Shown one piece after another: positions 1 through 7,737 of a stretch of 25,848 nt of DNA. The notes under the pieces were generated by a model. That model saw only the letters and a program-made list of their open reading frames with translations. It did no database searches and was not told the DNA's origin. The stretch covers positions 1 to 25,848 of the forward strand of contig JAYWAL010000130.1 of the NCBI GenBank assembly GCA_043782485.1. Direction: 5' to 3'. Source of the DNA: JANXUC01 sp043782485 (GTDB lineage: Bacteria > Acidobacteriota > Terriglobia > Terriglobales > Acidobacteriaceae). Position numbers and translations under genes: made by a program. The stretch's first letter is position 1. Every line of letters begins with the position of its first letter.

Positions 1-1698
1 TTCGCCCTTGAAGCGAATGCGACTCTTGCCGTAGCGATCACGAATATTGATGGTGCTGCCGTGACGGAACTCCCCGCCGAAACGAATGGTGTGCTTGCCG
101 TGCGTGTAGGAAGCGTTGTCCGAGAACTGGAAGGTCTGGTCGGGGATGGTTTCCAGCGGCCACCCGTGGTTTCCGCCCAGCGAAGTGAAGCCGGAGATGG
201 CGATTTCCGGCAGGCCGAAATTGATGGGGGTCGTGACGCCGGTATTGATGTGATAGACGCTACCGCCGAGATGATAGTTGTTGGGGTCTTGGCTCGCATC
301 GGCCGTAAGAATCGTCTGCCAAAAGCGGTTAAAGCCGAATTTTGCTTCGTTGACCCAGTTGTTGCTGAGCGTCCAAGTCCAGTTCACGCCCGCGGCCTGC
401 GCCCGGGTTTTGGCTTGCGACTGCCACTCGGCTCGGAGCACGGAAATGTCACGCTCGGTTTGCAGGCTGTCGCCCACGAAATAGCGGCCAGAGATTACGT
501 GGTGATCATTGATGTGATAGTCAATCTTCGCCAAGCCGTCATCCTCGCGATTCCGGTTGGGGAAGCCTACGCTGAGTGAGGTTGGGTCACCATTGGGGTT
601 GTTGGCGTTGTTAGTAGGGAACAGAGGCAGGAGAGAGTTGCTTAGGGCACTCACCGTTTTGCCGTGTGCCGCCAGATCGGCAATCGCATCGGGAATGCTG
701 TTGGTGGGGTCGCCGCCCAGAGTTACGCTGGCGGGCGTTGGGAGGTTTTCCGAGTTCCCCACCAAATCCCCGACACCCTCAAACGCCAGGAAGAAAAAGA
801 GCTTGTCTTTCTTAATCGGTCCGCCGACGGTACCGCCGTACTGGTTGAGGCGGAGCGGCTTTTGCGGATCGGGCTTTTTGTTGAACCAGTTGCGGGCATC
901 GAAGTTGCGGTCGCGTCGGAAGTAGAAGGCGGAGCCGTGAATGGCGTTGGTGCCGGACTTCAGGCCGATGTTCACGATCGCGCCCGGTTTCCAGCCGTAT
1001 TCGGCGGGCGGGTTCTCGAGGGCGTTGAATTCCTGAATGGCATCCACGGGCATGTGCGTGGCTGGGGTGCCCTGAACGCCTTCGGCGTTGATCACGGTGC
1101 CGCCGTAGTAGGGGTCGTTGTCATCGGTGCCATCAATGATGAAGTTGTTGTCTTCCGGGCGGACGCCGTTGGAACTGATAGACAAGAATCCGCCGCCGGG
1201 GTAGCGCTGGACGCCGGGGCGCAGGGTGACGAGATTTTGGAAATCGCGGCCGTTGAGGGGCAGGTCATTGATGGCTTTGTTGGAGAAGGTGCCGCCGAGG
1301 GTGTCGCTGGTGGTATCGACGAGCGGGGCTTCATCGGTGACGGTGACGACTTCCGAGGCGCTGCCGGCGGTCAGCTGCAAATCGATGCGCAGGTCTTTGG
1401 CGACCTCGAGGCGGATGGCGGGACGCTCAACCTTCTTGAAGTTGGAGGCCTCGCCGGTGATCTTGTAGAGGCCCGGCTGGAGATTGGGGGCAACGTACTC
1501 GCCAACTTCGTTGGTCGTGAGCGTGCGGGAGATGCCGCGCTCGGTGTCGGTGATGGTCACCTTGGCACCGGGTAAGACTGCGCCAGTTTGATCGGTGACG
1601 GTGCCCTGGATGCGGCCATTGTTCGATTGCCCGACGCCCATTGCGGTCAACAGCAGAGTTGCTGCGATCAACACCCAACCACGCTTGCATGTATTCAT
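1..1698 (-). CDS. TonB-dependent receptor, Oar-like, N-terminal 566 codons (runs off left edge)
   Basis: Outer-membrane receptor expected to import a large substrate using TonB energy. The frame is open from the ATG at 1698-1696 to base 1 with no stop, so the C-terminal barrel lies outside the window. Order: signal peptide (residues 1-23, GVG before Gln24); carboxypeptidase-regulatory-like beta-sandwich at about 28-110 (GRIQGTVTDQTGAVLPGAKV); plug at about 125-245 with LPLNGRDFQNLVTLRPGVQ and NNFIIDGTDDND; then barrel strands, beginning near KSGTNAIHGSAFYF. The upstream sequence contains AAGGGAGA about 11 bases before the ATG, which supports this start. These receptors form large paralogous families in Acidobacteria and their substrates are mostly unknown; nothing here shows the ligand. 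No neighbouring uptake genes are visible on this side. Family call is firm, substrate unknown. Confidence 0.93.
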   Translation of the reverse strand, partial: MNTCKRGWVLIAATLLLTAMGVGQSNNGRIQGTVTDQTGAVLPGAKVTITDTERGISRTLTTNEVGEYVAPNLQPGLYKITGEASNFKKVERPAIRLEVAKDLRIDLQLTAGSASEVVTVTDEAPLVDTTSDTLGGTFSNKAINDLPLNGRDFQNLVTLRPGVQRYPGGGFLSISSNGVRPEDNNFIIDGTDDNDPYYGGTVINAEGVQGTPATHMPVDAIQEFNALENPPAEYGWKPGAIVNIGLKSGTNAIHGSAFYFRRDRNFDARNWFNKKPDPQKPLRLNQYGGTVGGPIKKDKLFFFLAFEGVGDLVGNSENLPTPASVTLGGDPTNSIPDAIADLAAHGKTVSALSNSLLPLFPTNNANNPNGDPTSLSVGFPNRNREDDGLAKIDYHINDHHVISGRYFVGDSLQTERDISVLRAEWQSQAKTRAQAAGVNWTWTLSNNWVNEAKFGFNRFWQTILTADASQDPNNYHLGGSVYHINTGVTTPINFGLPEIAISGFTSLGGNHGWPLETIPDQTFQFSDNASYTHGKHTIRFGGEFRHGSTINIRDRYGKSRIRFKGE

Positions 1699-1957
1699 TC
1701 TGAGAAATTCTCCCTTCAGCATTATCTAAGAAAACCGGGGCGACCCAGATGCAAAGAAGTCGTCGCGGTCATCGCAAAGTTTGATACGAAAAATTTGTGG
1801 CAACGCACGAGTTCAGTCTAAAGGCAGTGGCAGGCGTGTTGAAAGCTTTTACAAAAGACAACGGTATCACGCAGAGGACGAGCCTCGACGGGATTTGGGA
1901 CAGCAAGGTGTTGGCAGCCGCTTCAAGAGGAGACACAACACGTGGCGGGTGTGGGTT

Positions 1958-2389
1958 TCAAAGTGACGGCGGAGTCTGAACGCGAGATGCAATTTTTGGT
2001 GGCAAACGCTGGAAGCCTCTCAAATTCCACGTATAGACCACGTCCGTCTTTGCCTTGACCGCACAATGGCCGATGAGCGAGTCGTAAATGGCGGCACCGG
2101 TGATGCTGCCGGCGGACGTCTCGATGGCGTGAAGCACTTCTTCCGCGTCCAGTGTGAAAGGCGTCAGCCGTTGGCGAATCTCTCCCAGAAATAAGAGAGC
2201 CTCATCGCCACTGACGCGATCTTCGCCAGGAGTCCCGGTGATGGTGGAATAGACCTCGGCCAGACTGTGGGAACTACAGGCAGCAGTGCTGGAGTCGTAT
2301 CGCAAGAACAGATCCAGGCTGGCCTCGTGATGCTCATGGCCCTCCACAAACGCGGCGACTAGGACTGAACTATCGAGGAACGCTTTCAT
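1958..2389 (-). CDS. vapC: VapC-type PIN-domain toxin ribonuclease
   Basis: 143-residue single PIN domain, the usual size for VapC toxins, which cleave RNA (often tRNA or rRNA) when released from the antitoxin. The acidic metal-binding set is visible: Asp6 in MKAFLDSSVLVAAF, Glu45 in HSLAEVYST, Asp103 in AAIYDSLIG, and the family's late T-x-N segment as TWNLRGF (Asn122) near the C-terminus. The ATG (2389-2387) overlaps the antitoxin stop by four bases (ATGA), so translation is probably coupled. No key residue is missing, so it should be an active toxin; the RNA target cannot be read from sequence. Confidence 0.9.
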   Translation of the reverse strand: MKAFLDSSVLVAAFVEGHEHHEASLDLFLRYDSSTAACSSHSLAEVYSTITGTPGEDRVSGDEALLFLGEIRQRLTPFTLDAEEVLHAIETSAGSITGAAIYDSLIGHCAVKAKTDVVYTWNLRGFQRLPPKIASRVQTPPSL

Positions 2390-2661
2390 TGCGAGTGGAG
2401 ATTCTTAAGGTCGCGCTCTTCCCGCTGATCGCGGAGAATTTTATTAGTGATGTCTGTGGTTAGTTTCGGACCGCAACCGCGGAGAACCCAGACCCCGCGT
2501 TTTTTGACTAGGCGCGGAGCGGAGACGGCGGGACGGAGCGTAACGGTGGACCCTTCGGAGTCGAGAAGCAGGGAATCACCGGGTTCTAGGCGTAATTCAT
2601 CGCGCAGGGGTTTGGGAATGACGATGGGCCCAGCGCGGTCGAGGGTGACAGAAGTGTTCAT
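2386..2661 (-). CDS. vapB: VapB-type antitoxin, AbrB/SpoVT DNA-binding fold
   Basis: 91-residue antitoxin. The N-terminal swapped-hairpin DNA-binding domain is seen as VTLDRAGPIVIPKPLRDEL followed by LEPGDSLLL. The C-terminal tail (ITNKILRDQREERDL) is the type of segment that wraps the PIN toxin. It directly precedes vapC and overlaps it by ATGA. A TTG 30 bases upstream (2691) would add MGFPLLIIPF, but that extension would run through the predicted promoter and operator, so I chose the ATG at 2661. There is no convincing ribosome binding site before this ATG, which fits the leaderless promoter described separately. Such antitoxins normally repress their own operon together with the toxin. Confidence 0.88.
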   Translation of the reverse strand: MNTSVTLDRAGPIVIPKPLRDELRLEPGDSLLLDSEGSTVTLRPAVSAPRLVKKRGVWVLRGCGPKLTTDITNKILRDQREERDLKNLHSQ

Positions 2662-2668
2662 GAATGGG

Positions 2669-2698
2669 ATTATCAAAAGGGGAAATCCCAAATGGCAA
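2669..2698 (-). promoter_or_regulatory. Predicted sigma-70 promoter of vapBC
   Basis: Read on the minus strand: TTGCCA (2698-2693, 5 of 6 to the -35 consensus), an 18-base spacer, then GATAAT (2674-2669, 5 of 6 to the -10 consensus). The -10 box ends seven bases before the vapB ATG, so transcription would start at or next to the A of the start codon and give a leaderless mRNA. Prediction by eye only. Confidence 0.55.
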
Positions 2699-2707
2699 AT
2701 GCCATTT
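2690..2707. promoter_or_regulatory. Perfect 8-bp inverted repeat over the vapBC -35 box, probable autorepression operator
   Basis: AAATGGCA, two bases, TGCCATTT: a perfect 8+8 inverted repeat lying between the desaturase stop and vapB. It covers the predicted -35 hexamer. VapB antitoxins of the AbrB fold commonly bind inverted repeats in their own promoters, so this is the natural operator candidate. It lacks a T-run and is therefore unlikely to be a terminator. Confidence 0.5.
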
Positions 2708-2711
2708 CTAG

Positions 2712-3569
2712 CTAACCCGCGACGGCTTCAGCCAGTTCTGGCTCCGGCTCTTCTGCGAGGATCTTCGGTTCGCGGATTTCATGGGCGATCCCAACCCAGC
2801 CCAAAACCTTGACGACGTAATAGGTGCAATCAACTTCCCACCAGCGCAGGCCCTGGCGGCAGGCGTACATGAATTTGTGGTGGTTGTTATGCCAGCCTTC
2901 GCCCATGGTGATGAGGGCGAGGATGAAGTTGTTGCGGCTGTCATCGGTGGTTTCAAATCTGCGATTGCCCCAGACATGGGCCAGGGAATTGATGGTGAAA
3001 GTACCGTGATAGAGCAGGACCGTCGACAGTACGAATCCCCAGACGAACGGGCCCACGCCACCGAGCAAAGCCACAGCGGCTCCCAAGACAAACGGCGGAA
3101 TCAAATAATTTTTGCTGATCCAGCGCAGCTCGGGAAACTTGCCGTAGTCGCGGATCAGATTCGGATCATGGTCGTCGTAGGCGTCGGAGAGTATCCATCC
3201 CATGTGGGCCCACCAGAAACCGCGCTGAACGGGAGAATGCACGTCCCGCGGAGTATCGGAATAAAGGTGGTGTTCGCGATGATGCGCGGCCCACCAGAGC
3301 ACGCCTTTCTGTCCAGAGGTTTCCGCGAGAAAAGCGAGAAGAAACTGAGGGACGCGGGCGAGCTTGTAGGTGCGGTGGCTGAAGTAGCGGTGGTATCCGG
3401 CAGTGACGGCGAACATGCGCAGGAAATAGAGTCCGGCGGCTAGCCCAACGTACCACCAGTGGAACGGAACAAAAAAGACGGCTAGGCAGCCGACATGCAG
3501 CAAGAAGAAGAGAACGACGGAGCTAAGGCGGTATTTCGCGTTCACCGTGTTGGAGCCATCAGAAATCAC
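2712..3569 (-). CDS. Membrane fatty-acid desaturase (acyl-CoA delta-9 desaturase family)
   Basis: 285-residue integral membrane di-iron enzyme that would insert a cis double bond into acyl chains, adjusting membrane fluidity. All three histidine boxes of the stearoyl-CoA desaturase family are present: HRYFSH (60-65), HREHH (97-101) and HNNHH (227-231), separated by hydrophobic segments at about 17-55 and 155-195. The motif GYHRYFSHRTYK and the segment SLAHVWGNRRFETTDDSRNN are characteristic of bacterial delta-9 desaturases. The start is GTG at 3569, preceded by AGAGG about 9 bases upstream; no other good start lies before the first histidine box. It may be co-oriented with, but is separated from, vapBC by the promoter/operator. 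Electron donor and exact position specificity cannot be seen. Confidence 0.92.
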   Translation of the reverse strand: MISDGSNTVNAKYRLSSVVLFFLLHVGCLAVFFVPFHWWYVGLAAGLYFLRMFAVTAGYHRYFSHRTYKLARVPQFLLAFLAETSGQKGVLWWAAHHREHHLYSDTPRDVHSPVQRGFWWAHMGWILSDAYDDHDPNLIRDYGKFPELRWISKNYLIPPFVLGAAVALLGGVGPFVWGFVLSTVLLYHGTFTINSLAHVWGNRRFETTDDSRNNFILALITMGEGWHNNHHKFMYACRQGLRWWEVDCTYYVVKVLGWVGIAHEIREPKILAEEPEPELAEAVAG

Positions 3570-3738
3570 GTGCTAAGCCTCTGGGCGATTCAGGTACCTC
3601 TTAATTGTACATAGCGGACGGAAGTGCAGCGGCGCGGGCAGCAAGGTATTACAGGACTATTACGAAGGTCATGCAGCCCAGCGGTTGGCGCTTGTTCTTT
3701 GCCGTATGGGTGCTCTTAAATTCAAGGTGGGAGACTCC

Positions 3739-4620
3739 ATGAGATACGTGTGCGCGGTTGGGTTGTGGGTGGCTTTGAGCGGCGCGTTGTTGGCGCAGTC
3801 TGGGGAAAAAGAGTTTGGCTGGGTGCGCGCCAACAGTGCTGTGACGCAGTTGGACCCGTCGGATTTTCGCTCTGCCCGCGTGTATCACCCGGGTCGGAAC
3901 GGCGGGAATATTCACGTAGACGTACAGGCGGGATTTCCTGTGACCATTGCAATGGCACCGGCGGCCGAGTGGCAGGAGCAGCAGGCGCATCCAGAGACGC
4001 AAATCGGATATGAGCTTTCCTGTGTGCGGGAACACGTTGCCAATGCGACGTATGAGTGCCAGTTGGCGGGAGATCTTCCGATGGTATTGTTGTTCCGAGA
4101 CGAGCGGAAAGCGCGGCATGCGGTGCTGACCGGGATCGCCAGCGTGCTGGGGCCAAACGCGAAAGCCTTCCTCTCGCCAAATGATGTGGCGGTGACCTAT
4201 TACAACTGGGCTTGCGTGCGGAATTGCCAGGAGGCGGAGTTTGGCTGGTATTCGTTGTTGAGCGAAAAGTACCGGCTGACGTCGGTGCCCAAGATCTATA
4301 GTCTTCTAACTCCGGAACGAGACGGGCAGCAGGTGAACATCCGGATCAAGGCGCCGGTGCCGATGACGGTGGCGTTGTTGCCATCGGGGTTGGCGGACCG
4401 CGTGTATGACAACCCAGGAGAGCTAACGTCGGCGCTGGCCAGCACTTCCTGCAAGCAGCGGGGCGTGCAGTCGCTCAGTTTTGATTGCACGGTGAACCTG
4501 GCGGACGGGCGGCAGTCGCTGGTGGTGGTTCCGGATCAGGGAAAGCTGCCAAACAAGAAGGCGGAAATTCAGATGCAGACGTACAAGTGTTCGGAGAACT
4601 GCCAGTTGCTGGAGAAGTAG
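3739..4620 (+). CDS. Secreted protein of two tandem Cys-paired repeats, function unknown
   Basis: 293 residues from the ATG at 3739, which has AGGTGGGAG just upstream; a longer reading from 3685 would bury the signal peptide, so I reject it. Signal peptide 1-19 (cleavage after LLA, before Gln20). The mature part is an internal duplication. Repeat 1 (about 25-164) and repeat 2 (about 167-289) each begin EFGW, contain a strand pair (NIHVDVQAGFPVTIAMAP versus VNIRIKAPVPMTVALLP), then a Ser-Cys with the next Cys exactly 12 residues on (Cys95/Cys107 and Cys238/Cys250), and end with a C-x3-CQ signature (CVRNCQ, CSENCQ). Four disulfides are plausible in the periplasm or outside. I do not recognise a named family. 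It is divergent from the desaturase and convergent with the TerC gene, 3 bases away, so it is probably a single-gene unit. Confidence 0.8.
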   Translation: MRYVCAVGLWVALSGALLAQSGEKEFGWVRANSAVTQLDPSDFRSARVYHPGRNGGNIHVDVQAGFPVTIAMAPAAEWQEQQAHPETQIGYELSCVREHVANATYECQLAGDLPMVLLFRDERKARHAVLTGIASVLGPNAKAFLSPNDVAVTYYNWACVRNCQEAEFGWYSLLSEKYRLTSVPKIYSLLTPERDGQQVNIRIKAPVPMTVALLPSGLADRVYDNPGELTSALASTSCKQRGVQSLSFDCTVNLADGRQSLVVVPDQGKLPNKKAEIQMQTYKCSENCQLLEK

Positions 4621-4623
4621 TTG

Positions 4624-5532
4624 TTACGCGCGTTTCGGATTCAGCAGCGAAGCACCCACGGATGACGCTAGCACCGCGGCCACGATTCCTAGGGTGACCG
4701 TGGTGGGAATTTCGATGTATCCCGAGCTCAGCATCTTCGCCCCAACGAACATTAAAATCATCGCCAAGCCGTAGTGTAGGTAGTGGAACACATCCAACAT
4801 TCCCGCGAGTGCGAAGTACATAGCGCGCAGGCCGAGAATGGCGAAAACGTTGGAAGTGTAGACGACAAACGTATTCAGCGTGATGGCGAGAATGGCGGGG
4901 ATGGAATCGACGGCGAAGAGCACGTCGGTGGTTTCCACCACGAGCAGCACAATGAAGAGCGGCGTGGCCATGAGGACGGCGCGGCGAACGAAAAACTTGT
5001 CGCCTTCATAGTCTTTGGTTACGGGTATCAGCTTGCGAAACAGGCGCAGAACCGGATTTTTCTCGGGATGAATTTCGGATTCGCCTTCGCGGAAAAGCTT
5101 GATGCCGCTGTAAACCAGAATTGCGCCGAATACGTAGGTGATGAAGTGGAAGCGGCGCAGTAGGCCGACGCCAGCGAAGATAAAGACGGCGCGTAGAGCG
5201 AGCGCGCCGAGAATTCCCCAGACTAGAACGCGCTGCTGGTGCTCCTGCGGGACGCTGAAATAGCGGAAGATGAGCAGGAAGACGAACAGGTTATCGACGC
5301 TAAGGGAAAGCTCAATGACATAGCCGGTGATGAATTCGAGCGCAGGCGTTCGGCCCTGCCAATGGTATAGAACGGCGGCGAAGGCGAACGCTAGCGCGAT
5401 CCAGATAGCGCTGCGGAGTGTCGCTTCGCGAAACGAAACAGCATTGGCACGGCTGCGGAACACGCCAAGGTCCAGCGCCAGCATGACCAGGACGAACGCG
5501 TTGAAGGCGATCCAGAATATGGGCTGGCTCAC
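4624..5532 (-). CDS. TerC/Alx family integral membrane protein
   Basis: 302 residues, full length for the Alx/TerC branch, with about eight to nine membrane helices. Conserved intramembrane acidic motifs are visible: ALDLGVF near the N-terminus, ELSLSVDNLFVF (about 74-85) and VVETTDVLFAVDSIPA in the second half. Members of this family are linked to manganese export, alkaline-pH response and co-translocational metalation of exported proteins. The GTG start at 5532 is preceded by GAGAG and lies 23 bases after the glutaminyl cyclase stop, so it is the last gene of the tat cluster. The short gap leaves no room for the manganese (yybP-ykoY) riboswitch often found before such genes. Its placement behind tat genes would fit a role in metalation of exported enzymes, which is inference. 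Confidence 0.88.
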   Translation of the reverse strand: MSQPIFWIAFNAFVLVMLALDLGVFRSRANAVSFREATLRSAIWIALAFAFAAVLYHWQGRTPALEFITGYVIELSLSVDNLFVFLLIFRYFSVPQEHQQRVLVWGILGALALRAVFIFAGVGLLRRFHFITYVFGAILVYSGIKLFREGESEIHPEKNPVLRLFRKLIPVTKDYEGDKFFVRRAVLMATPLFIVLLVVETTDVLFAVDSIPAILAITLNTFVVYTSNVFAILGLRAMYFALAGMLDVFHYLHYGLAMILMFVGAKMLSSGYIEIPTTVTLGIVAAVLASSVGASLLNPKRA

Positions 5533-5555
5533 GAGACTCTCATTCTGTGGGCTGG

Positions 5556-6533
5556 TTATTTGCGCTCGTCAATTAACTGCACGGTTTCCCAGATGACATC
5601 GCCGGCGATTTCAATGCTGCGCGGGCTGAGCTTGTCGAGCGTGTCCTGCGTGGTGTGGTGGAACACGTTGTTGTAACCGTAGTCAAGGTCAACAACATCG
5701 GCTACGGGCACACCCCGCTTGGCAAACGGGAGATGATCGTCCGAGATGCCGCCGGTTTGAGCAAAGAAATGCGACTGATAGCCAAGCCGGGTGGCGGCTT
5801 CGAGAAGCAGGTCCTCAAGCCAGGGCGTAGAATTGGCGTCGCGCAGGATGTCGAGGTCGGCGTCGCCAATCATATCGGCCAGCAAGAACGCCTTCACGCG
5901 ATTGAGGGTGCCATCTTTTTCCCAGGTTTCCGCAAGATGGCGACTGCCGTAAACGCTGTCGGTATCCGTCCAGTGCTGCACGGCTTCCTCGGCGTCGGTC
6001 CAGACCAGCCAAACGCTATAACCTTCCCGCTTCTGACCGCGAAGATGCTGGGCGAATTCCAGCAGCAGCGCGGAGGTGGAGCCGCCGTCGTTGGCGCCAA
6101 TGAAGGATGTCTTCCGCAGCGGATAGTTTGTGTCGTAATGGCTGGCAATGACGATGATACCGTCTTTCTTGCCGGGAAACCTGGCGATAAAGTTCCGTCC
6201 AGGGAACTTACCCTCGGGGCTGTCGACAGTGAAGGTGTCTTCCACGACGTCGTCGCCTTTTAAATGCGCCCGCAGGTAGGTCTCGACTTTGGCATGTCCG
6301 GGGCTGCCTAGGAAACGCGGACCCAACGCGATGATTTCCCTCACGTGTTGCATGGCGCGAGTGCCGTCAACGAGGGGTTTGGGGGCGCGTTGCGTCAGCG
6401 GGGCGGTTGGCCGCGCGGGCGCGGGGTTCTGCTGCACCGGGTTCTGCTGCACCGGGGCTGCGTTGTCCCGGGCGCAGGCGAACAAACTACACGTGACGAC
6501 GAAGATCAGCGCGAATCTTTGCCCTGACGCCAC
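5556..6533 (-). CDS. Lipoprotein glutaminyl-peptide cyclotransferase (M28 fold)
   Basis: 325 residues from a GTG at 6533 that shares one base with the tatC stop (TAGTG) and has AGAGG just upstream; a longer reading would start inside tatC and lacks a leader. Lipoprotein leader with lipobox LFAC (Cys20), then a Pro/Gln-rich linker (24-50). The M28 catalytic core matches animal-type glutaminyl cyclases closely: SHYDT (131-135), GANDGGS with zinc-ligand Asp149, WTDAEEAVQHW with Glu182/Glu183, DSVYGSRHLA (192-201), LLADMIG (Asp220), DDHLPF (Asp265/266, His267) and FHHTTQDTLD with the last ligand His (His293). That set includes both the three zinc ligands and the catalytic acids, so it should be active in converting N-terminal Gln of exported proteins to pyroglutamate. 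A general M28 aminopeptidase is the alternative, but the EEAxxHW and YGSRHLA signatures favour cyclase. Confidence 0.87.
   Translation of the reverse strand: MASGQRFALIFVVTCSLFACARDNAAPVQQNPVQQNPAPARPTAPLTQRAPKPLVDGTRAMQHVREIIALGPRFLGSPGHAKVETYLRAHLKGDDVVEDTFTVDSPEGKFPGRNFIARFPGKKDGIIVIASHYDTNYPLRKTSFIGANDGGSTSALLLEFAQHLRGQKREGYSVWLVWTDAEEAVQHWTDTDSVYGSRHLAETWEKDGTLNRVKAFLLADMIGDADLDILRDANSTPWLEDLLLEAATRLGYQSHFFAQTGGISDDHLPFAKRGVPVADVVDLDYGYNNVFHHTTQDTLDKLSPRSIEIAGDVIWETVQLIDERK
6426..6455. repeat. Tandem 15-bp duplication in the linker of the glutaminyl cyclase gene
   Basis: Two identical 15-base units in direct succession (GTTCTGCTGCACCGG twice on the plus strand), encoding PVQQN twice on the minus strand. 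It lies in the low-complexity linker between the lipid anchor and the catalytic domain, where length variation should be tolerated. Confidence 0.85.
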
Positions 6534-7330
6534 TACGCCTCTTTTCCGCGATTGCGTCGGTTGGGATGCACTAGCCACACCACCAGAATGCTCACCACAT
6601 ACAGCAGGATCATGGGCGCGGCGAAAATGCACATGTTCAGAATATCCGTGGTGGGCGTCACAATGGCGGCAATAATAAAGATGATCAAAATGGAATAGCG
6701 GAAATTGTTCCACAACCAAGTCGGGCTAATGATTCCCATCAGGCCCAGAAACAAGGCCAGAATCGGCATCTCGAACACCGCGCCGAGTCCGATGATGATG
6801 GTCAAAAACAGATCGGTATACTCCCCGATCGTGATCATCGGCTTGAATTGCGTGCTATAGCCGATCAAGAAGTCGAGCGCCGCGGGGAAAGCGATTTTGA
6901 AGCCGAATAAACCACCGGCGATAAACAGTCCCACGGTGGAGATCATGAACGGCACCACATACCGTTTCTCGTGCCGGTAGAGTCCGGGCGAAATAAACAG
7001 CCAGACCTGGTACAAAATCACCGGGCAAGCAAGAAACACACCCGCCAAAAAACTGATTTTAATGTAAAGGTTGAACGGCTCCGTTGGGCTCAGGTACACC
7101 AGCGAGTCCGACATGTGGTGGTTGCGCAGCGCCGCGATAATGGGCCTTTGCATCAAGCCATAAATTTTCTCGGCGAAGGCGTAACAGACAAAAAAGCCCA
7201 CCACCACTGACACAACGGAATAGATGAGCCGCTTCCGCAAGTCTTCCAGGTGTTCCAGGAAGCTCATCTGCCGCAGCAACTCTTCGCGGCTCATCGTTTC
7301 AGGAGTGGCGCCAGTGCCCGCCTCAGGCAT
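6533..7330 (-). CDS. tatC: Twin-arginine translocase subunit TatC
   Basis: 265 residues with the six-helix TatC pattern. The N-terminal receptor signature is present as SFLEHLEDLRKRL (about 23-35), followed by the conserved LSPTEPFNLYIKISF region and the ITIGEYTDLF/GAVFEMPI loop-helix region that is highly conserved in the family. It forms the substrate-receptor core of the pathway that exports folded, often cofactor-bearing proteins. Its ATG overlaps the end of the tatB-like gene by 8 bases, and its stop shares a base with the glutaminyl cyclase start, so the three are one translationally coupled unit. A short N-terminal extension (MPEAGTGATPETMSREE) precedes the family core. Confidence 0.96.
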   Translation of the reverse strand: MPEAGTGATPETMSREELLRQMSFLEHLEDLRKRLIYSVVSVVVGFFVCYAFAEKIYGLMQRPIIAALRNHHMSDSLVYLSPTEPFNLYIKISFLAGVFLACPVILYQVWLFISPGLYRHEKRYVVPFMISTVGLFIAGGLFGFKIAFPAALDFLIGYSTQFKPMITIGEYTDLFLTIIIGLGAVFEMPILALFLGLMGIISPTWLWNNFRYSILIIFIIAAIVTPTTDILNMCIFAAPMILLYVVSILVVWLVHPNRRNRGKEA

Positions 7331-7682
7331 CGACGCTCTTTGCCGACGCTTCGGTCTCGGGGTTCGCTTCGATGTTCGCTTCGGTATGCACCGGCGAATC
7401 GGACCCGCTCGTCAGGGCCGCTTGGCTCTCGACCGAGCTGCCACTGGCAATGGTTCCCTGCGGCGCGGCCACGGGAGGCAAAACCGTTTGCTTGGAGCGC
7501 TCGGCTTCCAGCTCCAGGTTGCGCATTTCCGATTCAATCTGCCACTTGAATTCGTTCGAGGCCCGTTTAAACTCGGCCATCCACTTACCCACTTGGCGCA
7601 TGATCTCCGGCATCTTCTTCGGCCCCACCAAAATCAGGGCGGCGATGAAGATAAAGATCATCTCTGACATGCCGAAATTCAT
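7323..7682 (-). CDS. tatB: TatA/TatB family translocase subunit, probably TatB
   Basis: 119 residues from the ATG at 7682 (GGGAGG 13 bases upstream). Single N-terminal transmembrane helix (MIFIFIAALILVGPKKMPEI) with the hinge Gly-Pro of the family, then an amphipathic helix (RQVGKWMAEFKRASNEFKW) and a charged, disordered C-terminal tail from about 65. The length, the glutamate in the first residues (SEM) and the long cytoplasmic helix suggest the TatB role, partner of TatC in substrate recognition, but TatA and TatB are hard to separate in this phylum. No second tatA-type gene is in the window. A longer reading starting at 7856 overlaps the previous gene and has no leader role, so I reject it. 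Confidence 0.88.
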   Translation of the reverse strand: MNFGMSEMIFIFIAALILVGPKKMPEIMRQVGKWMAEFKRASNEFKWQIESEMRNLELEAERSKQTVLPPVAAPQGTIASGSSVESQAALTSGSDSPVHTEANIEANPETEASAKSVDA

Positions 7683-7737
7683 GTTGCAATGATAACCTCC
7701 CACCGTACTCCGGGCCAAGCCGTGTCCAAGAAGGGGA

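Noticed and set aside
664..1575. 303-residue reading frame on the plus strand
   Set aside because: It is the antisense shadow of the TonB-dependent receptor, whose minus-strand translation has clear family motifs throughout.
1700..1957. Short reading frames between the receptor and vapC
   Set aside because: No ribosome binding site, no recognisable protein features and inconsistent frames; treated as plain intergenic sequence.
2781..3443. 220-residue reading frame on the plus strand
   Set aside because: Antisense shadow of the desaturase, whose three histidine boxes identify the true strand.
5533..5555. Manganese (yybP-ykoY) riboswitch before the TerC-type gene
   Set aside because: Only 23 bases separate the gene from the upstream cyclase; there is no room for the aptamer.
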